From NCBI GenBank assembly GCA_028023455.1, contig JAQFVV010000152.1, positions 2,854,001 through 2,918,000 on the forward strand: DNA of 64,000 nucleotides, written 5' to 3'. The position numbers were made by a program, and so were the translations under genes. Position 1 is the stretch's first letter, and each line of letters starts with the position of its first letter. Under the pieces are notes generated by a model, which saw only the letters and a list, made by a program, of their open reading frames with translations, was not told the origin of the DNA and ran no database searches. Of the stretch, positions 11,132-20,640 are shown in pieces. The stretch comes from Epiperipatus broadwayi. Lineage: Eukaryota; Onychophora; Udeonychophora; Euonychophora; Peripatidae.

Positions 11132-13300
11132 AACTTCATTTCTAATAAATATTAAATAAACTGTTACTGTGAACAAGAGATATAATACAAATATATAATA
11201 TTCTAAAACTTTTATGATTGAATAAATTCACTGGAACAACTTTACAATGAAATATCAATTTATTAATAACAATTAAAATGAAATTAAGATCTGCTGAATA
11301 TGTTATAAATATAAATTTGACATTCTGATTTTGATTAATACAAAAAGAAATAAGCTATCATGTTGTGATTTACCAATATGCCAATAGATTTACATAAAAC
11401 AAGTATATATCAGCACACATGTGCCTGTATAAAAAAAAATTAAATATCAGAATTGTGGTAATTCATAAAGAATGATTGATTTTAACATATATATGTTTAC
11501 ATTACACTCATCTATATAAGCACAGACGTGCTGTATAAACTAAAATTGCATATCAGAATTGTGATAACTAATAATAAAATTCAATTTGTTTTTTTTTTTG
11601 TAATACATAAGTGCACATGTATGTGTGTATATACAATAAATTGTGCCAATCAGTCTTAAACGACAGGCACAAAGATGGCTGCAAGCATAGTTGTAGCCCA
11701 AACAAATGCACATATTATAATAAAAGGAGTGGGCTGTGCAGGTATATTTTCTCTTTTGCTTACCCACATGATATATTGTAAATAAATAAGGTGTATGGTG
11801 ATAATATGCTTATAAATAAACGAATGTGGATACCACTTGTAAATATGTATTTTGCTGTTTAATAAACCTAGCAGCAAACATGTTTTATTTTCATTTTAGA
11901 TTGCCAAACTTTGTATTTTTTTTTCTGTTGCATGTTGAATATTTTTTTTGAAAACTTAAAAACAATTTTAATGTGACAACACGTATACAGTTTAAGTTTT
12001 ATAATTTTTTTTTAGAACTTAATTTTCGTGACCGCAGGCTAGCCAATGACCTTTTTTTATTGTATAATGTTTGAGGACAAAAAAATATAGAAATTGTATT
12101 AGTGGTCATTCGGCTTGACACCTACCCAAAATTATTTAATTAAAGAAATGTGATTTTATTTTATTATTTAAAGAAATCCAGGGATTGGAATTTAAATGGT
12201 CTGAGAAATTCTTAAATAAATTAAAAGATAAAGTTATCATAAAGCAAAAATTTTTTAAAGAGATTGCTAAAAATAAGTCCATTGTTTCGACTTAAATAAT
12301 TAAAAACAGAGATTAGTAATTTAATTAAAAAACATGAAAGAGCAATAGCTTGTGGAGGGGATTAGAGAATGCACCCTATAATGGGGGTGTTATATTAATG
12401 CTGGTCAGGTGAAATTGGGGCTTTTTTGTAGTATAGTTTTCGGAGACTGCAAACTGTAAAGTATAAGAAATATTTTTTTCAGAACGCTGAACAAGAAAAA
12501 GAGTTATTAATAGATGAACATATTTTTGAAAAGTGCAGACCAAGAAATATAAGAATTATTGACTAAGGAAAAATTAAATGAAATTATTATTGTCAAATAT
12601 GTTTCCTGAGAAGTGTTAACAGAAATGAGAAAAAAAATACTGACCAAATAAATAAAGAAGAAAGGAAGTAATACATAAGAAACTCAGAGGTTTAAACCGA
12701 AACATTCTTAATGTGAGGCACTGGTCAAACACGACGTTCAAGAACAAAAGGAAACAAGTGAAATTTAAGCTAAAGTTTTATATTGCTAAAGGAATGGATC
12801 CAGGACTTATTCGGGACACAACCAGTTTGGTACATTCACACCGCTCGAATTCCTACATAGCCATCTAGTAATGTGACTTTCTATTTCTTAAAGTGTAGCT
12901 GCTATAGACAATTTTGCCAACCTCCATTGAAACCATGTTAGCAGTCACCTGCACAGCAGATATATATCGCCTTCAGAATCCTGGCCCGGAGAAAAACGAA
13001 GCTTTCAGGAAGTATTTATGTTTATATATATATTTTGTTTTTTTTCTTATTATTATTAATTCTTTATTTTATTGATAATTGCTATTATTAATTAAATGAA
13101 CCAATGAATTGCGTAATTCATTTATATATATTTCCTTCGTAATTCTAACTTAAAGATATACGTAATTCATTGGAATATCTAAATAAATAAAAAAAAGTAG
13201 AAAAAGAAAATATGGATTTTAATATTTCAAAATAATTAAAATAGAAATAATTGTGGGGAATGGACTTACTTTTAAATAATAGGAATTAGCTTATTTATTA
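11132..13300. other. Intron interior, no gene seen
   Basis: AT-rich sequence. Near 11400-11560 a diverged duplication of about 110 bases surrounds 'AAAATTAAATATCAGAATTGTG'. The stretch at 12480-13010 is GC-richer and has short open frames (for example one containing HWSNTTFKNKRKQVKFKLKF), but it is full of stops and not recognisable. It may be a decayed mobile element. Confidence 0.45.
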
Positions 13301-13319
13301 CTTCAGCTATGTTTGATTA

Positions 13320-13645
13320 GATAGCGATCCGCTATGTGCAGGATCACAGAAGGAGTAATAGCATTTTTTTATATATATATGAATTATTACCGAGAAAGTA
13401 AGTCAGTCTACTAACCAACTTAATGGTTTGGTCGTTGGATGTATATGTTTCACCTTTGACTAATGGTAGTTATTTATTTTATCCGCCATGTGCAGGTATC
13501 TGAACTTATAATTTAGCGCGAATTTGTTTCCCTATTAAATTTATTCCATCTGCTATGCACAGGACTGTTTTTATAAGGAATAAAAGTGTATAAGATAGTC
13601 TTCCATATAATTTTTGTTATTGTCCGCAACGTGCAGGACTTATGT
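13320..13645. repeat. Four spaced copies of a 16-base motif
   Basis: Variants of ATCCGCTATGTGCAGGA occur near 13327, 13482, 13548 and 13622. The sequences between them are unrelated AT-rich DNA. The unit is too irregular to call a satellite. Confidence 0.5.
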
Positions 13646-13706
13646 TATGGAACTTTTAATATTCAAATATAGTTAACTCGTGTCTAAATTGTTATTTTAA
13701 TTTAAA

Positions 13707-14180
13707 CAAAGTTTGTAATATTTTAAACAGCATTAAACTGTTGCACATGTGCTTTGGATTTTAACTATAAAATGAATGAATACAAACACTTCAAACACAT
13801 GATAAAGTCTTTGGAAAAGATAGAATGGCCATCTGTCTTCGAACCCAAACGCTTTTGTATGGGCGAATCTTAAGTGTTTGAAAGTGAAAGCATGAAGATA
13901 TTAAATAATCACTTTAAATTACTTTTACATGCTTGAATGAATGACGCTAGTGAAATTTATTAGAAGTGATTATTTAAAGTGATTATTTAATATCTTCACG
14001 CTTTCACTTTCAAACACTTAAGATTCGCCCATACAAAAGCGTTTGGGTTCGAAAAGATAGATGGCCATTCTATCTTTTCCAAAGACTTTATCATGTGTTT
14101 GAAGTGTTTGTATTCATTCATTTTATAGTTAAAATCCAAAGCGCATGTGCAACAGTTTAATGCTATTTAAAATATTACAG
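13707..14180. repeat. Long palindrome, two arms of about 210 bases
   Basis: The left arm (13707-13918) and right arm (13974-14180) are near-perfect reverse complements. For example, GCATTAAACTGTTGCACATG on the left faces a near-identical reverse complement ending at about 14164. The 55-base spacer contains ATGACGCTAGTG. Differences are a few substitutions and a small indel near 'GAAAAGATAG'. No coding is evident. It may be a fold-back element or a recent inverted duplication. Confidence 0.85.
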
Positions 14181-14559
14181 TTTGTAAAAAACATCGCGCT
14201 ATATAAAATAATTGACTTAAACAAAGTCATAAATCATCATAAATGGAAAGGTGAGGGCCATTTTCTTCTGAAACACGTGCATACCATGGCCAGCCAATAC
14301 ACATATTTTCGCATAAGGGAATTTATTTCAAATTTTGGTTTAAATTGTAAGCAAGGGAGAAGTTCAGACCATTTCTTCCCATTTATGAAACTATTTAAAA
14401 ATTATGAGCTTGAATTTTAATTAATATTTTTTTTGTGTGTGTGTGTTTATTTTCTTCTTTGCTTTGTAAATATTTATATTATCATAGAGGGCTTGATGAA
14501 TTTAACATCTAATTTTAAAGTATAGCGTTGTGCTGTGTATTTGATAATTGTATTATTGT

Positions 14560-15330
14560 TTAACCTTTCCTGTTAACAAAGCGACAAACCACCTTCCTGA
14601 GATAAAGAGTAGATTGAGCTAGTCAGGGTTTAATCTTTATCAGGACCAAGGATCATTCGTTAGGGCATCCACTTTTCTGTTGATTTTATATAAAAAAGAG
14701 ATTCTAACATTTTATTAGTTACATGATCATATCTCTTGGGGAGGGGAGCAGTTTTTTTCTTGAAGTGGCGTGCAAAGGTTACAATAAATGAACCTTTCAA
14801 AGGTATGATTATAGTAATGTATATATTGGATGCCATTGAATATTTTTTAATTGCTGCTCGATTTTATAATACGCATTTCATGTTCAATGCATTTTAAGAG
14901 GGTTGAGGCGGCGACCGATACAATATAGATAATCTGAACTAAAGCTATTAATTAACCTCTTATTTTTTTTTATGATAAATAAGTTTTTTTTAAAAAATAT
15001 ATATTGTAATATTTTTCACGTTTTGATAGGCCTTCAATTATGCACTAAAATGCATGAGTTAATCAAACTATGGAGAAGGAAAATATCTTGTTTCTATTTC
15101 CAAAAGCATAGCTATATTTTCTGATTAACTGGCCTACTAATTATTACGATGTGCTCAGCCAATGGAATCTGTTTTTGTTTATTTTAGGGTGCCAGAATTC
15201 TACATGAATTCGTCGATCCGTCATTTTGCATCATACCCTGTAAATTTAAAGGAAATTTATTATGGAGATTGGGGTCTAGATTTATTGTCATTTTAAAGGT
15301 CTCTATGAATCTTTTCCAGGGCTAAACTAA
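14560..15330 (+). repeat. Old dispersed repeat block
   Basis: Segments here recur elsewhere: 'GAGGGGAGCA', 'GAAGTGGCGTGCAAA' and 'TTTCAAAGGTATG' parallel 'GGAGTGGCACGCAAAA' and 'TTTTCAAAGATGTG' at 42575-42655. The stretch at 15115-15200 is the inverse of 5365-5475. An imperfect hairpin CCTGAGATAAAG...CTTTATCAGG lies at about 14597-14645. The class is unknown. Confidence 0.4.
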
Positions 15331-15479
15331 TAAATATAATGACAAAGGTAATTTCTTCAATAAAATATTAACCCTTTAACTGTCCAATTGTTCATTCGCT
15401 GCAGGTGGTATCACTCAAAGCTTTTAATTAGCCGATGCACAAAATAATGTATCAATTTTTCAAATATTGTTGGCCGTTT

Positions 15480-16077
15480 TTTTTAATTTCCTTTTTTTTT
15501 TTTTTTTTTAAAAAAATTTTATAATTACTTATTTAAATAATAAAAAAAATTTAAATTATTTATAAAAATAAATTTTTTTTTTTAATTATATTATATTTGT
15601 GGTGTTGTGAGAAGAAGAAAAAAGGAAATCATAATTTCATTTTGTTTTTTTTTTTTCTTTTTAAAATAAATAAATAATTCTTACTTAAATAATAATTTTT
15701 TTTATTAATATATTTTTTTTTTTATTATAAAAATATAATATAAAATATATTTTTTTTTTATTAAAAATAAATATAAAAAAAATAATTTATAAAACATTTT
15801 TTTTTATTATATAAAAAAAAAAAAAATAAAATAAAATTTTTTAATTTTTAATAATATTTAAAAAATAAAAAAAAATAATAAAAAATAAAAAAAAAGAAGA
15901 AGAAGGGGTTTTTTTTGTTTTTTTTTTTTTAAAAATTAATAAAAAAAAAAAAAAAAAAAAAAAAGAAAAAAAAAAGATGGGTGGGATTGGTTTTTTATTT
16001 ATTTTTATTTTTAATATATTTAATTTTTAAATTTATTATAAAAAAATAAATAATTTAAAAAAAAAAATATTATTAAA

Positions 16078-16161
<84 letters not shown>

Positions 16162-16168
16162 AGAAAAA
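15480..16168. repeat. Extreme A/T homopolymer tract
   Basis: Almost nothing but runs of A and T for about 690 bases, including nearly uninterrupted A from about 16083 to 16152. Rare G or C falls in two short islands near 15598 and 15980. Either a real low-complexity expansion or an assembly/sequencing artefact could produce it. Confidence 0.9.
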
Positions 16169-16499
16169 AAAGTTAATAAACTAACATTAATAACATCTAA
16201 TATTCCAATTAAGATTCCAATTAAGAATGTTCAAAGAGAGTGCTAAATTAATACTAAATATTTTATTAAAATCTATCTAAAATATTTATACAAGAATTAG
16301 TAAAGAAAAAATTGGAAAAAAAAAACATACTCTAATCCAAATACTATTAATTAGATGAAAAGTTCTTGGTACATTTAAATTCTTCTAGCTAGTTCCTTAA
16401 AACATTGAAAATCAGTCACTATTGGTATTATCATTTCTGGTTAATGTTAATTGGCCAACAATTAAAGTCACAAATTGGGAGTAAATAATCTTAACTTAC

Positions 16500-16767
16500 C
16501 GGTAAGCTTGTATCAGTTCTTGTAATATACTTGTCTTCCTTTGGGATCCTGTGCTCCTTGAAATATAAATGATCTCCTGCTGGCATATTCACATTCCTGG
16601 TCCGTTCCATAGCTGAAGCAAGAAGTTCAGTTGCAATGTCCTCTTCGTTAAGAAAGACGGTGTTCACAAGGCTTCATTTCCATCCTTGCGTGAGGACTTC
16701 AAGTGAGTAGTGTTCCTGTCCAGATGCATCTCACTGCAACAGGTCACTCTTACGGAAATCTCCAACT
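16500..16767 (-). pseudogene. Exon-like segment, broken frame, unassigned
   Basis: On the minus strand a T-rich acceptor (GTGTTTTTAG) ends just before 16767, and a strong donor, G|GTAAGT, follows 16500. The 268 bases between are clearly GC-richer than their flanks. The first part reads ELEISVRVTCCSEMHLDRN, and the second part, in a different frame, contains TVFLNEEDIATELLASAMER and then MPAGDHLYFKEHRIPKED. The two parts meet at a stop/frameshift near 16670. The frames, base composition and splice sites suggest a real or formerly real exon of an antisense gene, or a captured exon. I cannot name the protein. Confidence 0.35.
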
Positions 16768-16769
16768 CT

Positions 16770-18380
16770 AAAAACACATAATCAGAAGTGAAATGAAGGA
16801 CCTAGATCGAAATTGACATCTTTTTATACTTCGATCCAGTGTTGAAACTTCTGCACATAATATTATCATGACATGTAAGTTTATAATCATACATTTATTT
16901 TCTTTTTCTGTCACAAAGTTTTTCCACCATCTTTAATTAATATCCTAATGGTTTTCTTGATCGTAATCTCTGTACTTTTGAAATTCTTTTAGCTTATCTG
17001 GATTAGTAATCTGTATGCCTTTTTTATTCTTTCCAATTTCAACTTTTATTAAATTACAGATAAATAATTCGAAACAAAAAGAATCAACTCTCATTGTATG
17101 TTTTAAAAAAATAAATTATACTAAGCAAATTGCTTCTTTTACGCGATCTTTAAATCCTATTTTTTTTTTTTTTTAGCTTTTAAGTATTCTCAAATGCCAA
17201 TATATTTGGATCATCTATTTGTAGATGGTACAAATATATATTACTTTTTTGACTATATAAAAATTTTTCTTTTTTTTTTTTTAGGTTACTCTTGATTAAT
17301 TATAAATGTCTTTAAAAATATTCTAGCAAGTTCTTTTGTTTCCAATCTAAAAAGATTTTTGGAGCTTAATTTTTTTTTTTTTTAATTTCAAAATAAAATT
17401 GTTTATAAATCAATCCTTTGTTAATTTAAGCAAAAATTATTTACTTATTTTACTTTTAAATTAGAGATTTTAACTGTTGTTTTCACTAAAGAGTTTCACT
17501 TTTAATAAATAAAGCTTGAAGCGATCATTTATTATTTTCTTTCATTACTCTAGTTTTAGTTGAATAGTTTAGTCAAAAATTATCTTCTTTTAAAACCAGC
17601 TATCTGTAAGTATTTTATATACGTGATGCAGTACCTTTGTCTATACTTTGTATATTGATAAAACTGTACATAGCATGGTAATCTTTTGGTAAGCTGGCCC
17701 CTTCTAAAACCAGATTGGCTTATTGTCATATTTGGGAAACATATACGGTAACTGCTTGCTTGAAGTGAGCTTCCTTCAGTCTCTGTCATCTAATACATAC
17801 ATATATACAGACTATGAACCACATAAAAGTTGGCTTTTGCTTTCATGTGAATCCAAACTTCACTGTTGTGAACTAGCATACACTGTCTGTTGCCTTTAAT
17901 TATAAATTCATGGTCATCATGCTTCATAATCTGTAAAAACTATAAAACTTCTTTCTAATCTTTTTTTTTCAACCTTTTTATAGTCAAGGTGGAATTTAAA
18001 AAAAACACAGTAATTAAAAGTAAATTTTCTTTATCTTGATTGAAAAAAGTTAATGACTTTTCAATTCACCTTAATCATTTCAAAATCAACTTTGTAGGAA
18101 TTTTATCAAAATATGTTATATAAGCATTTGTTAAAAATTTCTTTAATAAAAATAGACTGGAATTGATAATTACCAATGTATCTATTGTAACATAAAAACA
18201 TGTTTCTTTTAATGTCAAAATCAGAAATAATAAAATATTAATTAGACCTTTTTAAATGTGTCATTTATAATAAAAAAAAATTTTAATTCAAAATTGTTTA
18301 ATCCTTAACTGTTTTATTCAAGTGTAATAGAAAATATCTACAAAAATTTTTTGTGTTTATTCTACTGTTCCTTTCAACTT
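16770..18380. other. Intron interior, no gene seen
   Basis: T-rich AT sequence with several poly-T runs (17160, 17268, 17365). A 69-codon minus frame at 17580-17789 is not recognised and is likely a chance frame. Confidence 0.5.
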
Positions 18381-18485
18381 TATATATATATATGACAATA
18401 GATGGCGTTATACCAAAAACACCTTCAAGCGTTTGTTTACATAAACGTCAGAGCGAGTATTTCACTATCTCTAACTTAATTTCCA

Positions 18486-18529
18486 CCTTCATATCATGAT
18501 TTCAAGCTATTTGCTATCGTCAGTGAAGG
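18486..18529 (-). ncRNA. Hammerhead ribozyme (family B, copy 1)
   Basis: On the minus strand CCTTCA, CTGACGA, a short AGC/GCT helix II, GAAA, the short helix III TC-AT-GA, then TA and TGAAGG follow in order. CCTTCA pairs perfectly with TGAAGG as helix I. Cleavage is predicted after the A of TA. It is antisense to NUF2. Confidence 0.75.
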
Positions 18530-18886
18530 ACAGGATTAAGAAACTAGATCTAAAACACAAACTCTGAGCGTTTAAGAAACAGTTTCTATTCAGCTTGCAA
18601 GCGTGAATCTTTTAGACACGTAATGTCTTCAAACTCAGCATCGCATGCCAGATAGCTACATGGGTCTGATATCAGTTCAGCATCACCACATAGTAGAAGT
18701 CTCTGCAATATATATCATTGCAAGAAAGACCTCAAAGGTACATTTATGAAAAACAAAAAACACAAGTTAAAAACTTGCATACGCTTGTATTTATGACAAT
18801 AGATAGCGTTATACCAAAAACACCTTCAAGCGTTTGTTTACATAAACATCAGAGCGAGTATTTCACTATCTCTAACTTAATTTCCA

Positions 18887-18930
18887 CCTTCATATCATGA
18901 TTTCAAGCTATTTGCTATCGTCAGTGAAGG
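18887..18930 (-). ncRNA. Hammerhead ribozyme (family B, copy 2)
   Basis: Same core and helices as the copy 401 bp to its left: CTGACGA at 18918-18924 (minus) and GAAA downstream, with helix I CCTTCA/TGAAGG intact. Tandem placement means that two cuts would release a unit of about 401 nt. Confidence 0.75.
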
Positions 18931-19270
18931 ACAGGATTAAGAAACTAGATCTAAAACACAAACTCTGAGCTTGAAGGTGTTTTTGGTATAACACCATCTA
19001 TTGTCATAAATACAAGCGTATGCAAGTTTTTAACTTGTGTTTTTTGTTTTTCATAAATGTACCTTTGAGGTCTTTCTTGCAATGATATATATTGCAGAGA
19101 CTTCTACTATGTGGTGATGCTGAACTGATATCAGACCCATGTAGCTATCTGGCATGCGATGCTGAGTTTGAAGACATTACGTGTCTAAAAGATTCACGCT
19201 TGCAAGCTGAATAGAAACTGTTTTTTAAACGCTCAGAGTTTGTGTTTTAGATCTAGTTTCTTAATCCTGT

Positions 19271-19314
19271 CCTTCACTGACGATAGCAAATAGCTTGAAA
19301 TCATGATATGAAGG
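19271..19314 (+). ncRNA. Hammerhead ribozyme (family B, inverted copy, sense)
   Basis: CCTTCA (19271-19276), CTGACGA (19277-19283), GAAA (19297-19300), short helix III, predicted cleavage after A19308, then TGAAGG (19309-19314). All core residues are present. It is in the sense orientation of the NUF2 intron. Confidence 0.75.
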
Positions 19315-19460
19315 TGGAAATTAAGTTAGAGATAGTGAAATACTCGCTCTGACATTTATGTAAACAAACGCTTGAAGGTGTTTTTGGTATAACGCCATCT
19401 ATTGTCATAAATACAAACGTATGCAAGTTTTTAACTTGTGTTTTTTGTTTTTCATATATA

Positions 19461-19503
19461 TATATATGTTCACACACACTATTATGTTGTATGCCATGAG
19501 ACA
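19461..19503 (+). repeat. 43-bp repeat X, copy 1
   Basis: TATATATG, then TCACACACACTATTATGTTG, then TATGCCATGAGACA. A near-identical copy lies at 24650-24690 in the same orientation. The two copies sit at the outer edges of the pair of fold-back elements described next. Confidence 0.75.
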
Positions 19504-19514
19504 CAAATGTCTCA

Positions 19515-20640
19515 TATCCCACATCATTGGGGAAAGGAAAAGAATAATGAAACAACCATCTAACAATATTTTACATAATATGTAATGAAAACAAAGTTTA
19601 TACCTCAAACTATGTACTCGTCAATTTGACAGGCATCTGACAGCTAACAGAATGAATAATGACTTGCAATTCTGAGATAGATAAAGAATCCAGTCACTGG
19701 ACAGTAAGAGGACTATCTCAATTTAGACACCATAAATTACCACAACCCTTGATATGAAGTAGAAATGCAAACATCTTTGCAAAGCCCTGTTTCTTTGAGA
19801 CTTAGGGGCTGGAAAATACAAAACTATGCCTTGCTTCTTTTCTTGGAGATTTAGGGAATGGTAATCATAGCAGGACTATGTTAATTGCACCATGATAAAC
19901 CATAGGAAATCCGAAAGTAGATTGGAGCAAAACTCCTTGAAGTTGCATGAAAATATTGTATCGTCAAGCCAATGACAAAACCCTTCATTCAGCATCAAAA
20001 CTGAAAGTACAGCTAAACAAACCGCAACAGTCAAAAACGCAATCCAATCTCCAAAATCATACATTTTCTATTCAGTTCTAAATATGAACTTCTTAAATAT
20101 ACACTAACCACTACTTTATAACTTATAAGCATCAATATTCTTATCACATGTTTCACAGTAATTTTTTTTAATGTTAATTTTGCTTAAAATGCATTTTTTC
20201 CCCCTCAGATATGGTTATATTTGAGATCATGTTGAGTGGCAATTTTGTGTTGATGGCCACCAATCCTTGATCATCATTGGGCCACAATTGGGTGGCTATT
20301 TGTAATGGTTGGTAAGTAGGGGTTAATAAGAAAGAATCTGGGGTTGCAAGGTTCCACAATTAGGTAGCCATTTGTAGCAGTACGAATTTTGAGTGGACCT
20401 GGGGTGATGGCATTCATTAAAGATTTTTGCATTTTTATTTCATATTAAGGATTGTGGTAGCTTATAGTATCTAAATTGACATAGTCCTCTTGGTGTTGTA
20501 CATTGTGTGCTTATATTACAATGACTGAATTCTTTATCTATTTCAGAATTGCAGGTCATTAATTATTCTGATAGCTGTCAGATGTCTGTCAAATCTAAAA
20601 AAATGATGAGTACATGTTTATTTCTACTTTTTCTTTCAGC
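19515..20640. mobile_element. Fold-back element, copy 1 (about 1.13 kb)
   Basis: It is about 95-97% identical by eye to 23519-24645. The element begins TATCCC and ends TTTCTTTCAGC. Its interior carries long imperfect inverted arms: GCATCTGACAGCTAACAG (19634) faces CTGATAGCTGTCAGATG (20567), and AGATAGATAAAGAATCC (19674) faces GAATTCTTTATCTATTTC (20527). A 62-codon minus frame (19876-20064), hydrophobic and starting MYDFGDWIAFL, is conserved in both copies. Four of its six nucleotide differences change an amino acid, so there is no sign of selection for a protein. It is probably a non-autonomous DNA element. Confidence 0.7.

Larger units (their letters stand above)
18393..19460. mobile_element. 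Palindromic hammerhead-ribozyme element (family B)
   Basis: The left part is a tandem dimer with a 401-bp period: the block starting GACAATAGATGGCGTTATAC recurs at about 18796. The right part, from about 18970 to 19455, is the near-perfect reverse complement of one unit. The two together form a hairpin-prone structure of about 1.07 kb between TA microsatellites. Each unit carries a hammerhead motif (two on the minus strand, one on the plus). The non-ribozyme part contains no coding frame of note. Head-to-tail repeats with hammerheads plus an inverted copy recall Penelope-like terminal repeats and retrozymes. The class is inferred. Confidence 0.7.

Noticed and set aside
18718-19555. Frames sharing 'YEKQKTQVKNLHT' on both strands as related small proteins.
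   Set aside because: They are translations of the same palindromic ribozyme element read from its two arms.
19876-20064. A 62-codon hydrophobic frame present in both fold-back copies (also 23880-24068) as a possible conserved membrane protein.
   Set aside because: Of six nucleotide differences between copies, four change the amino acid, and the frame lies within inverted-repeat DNA. There is no sign of selection for a protein.
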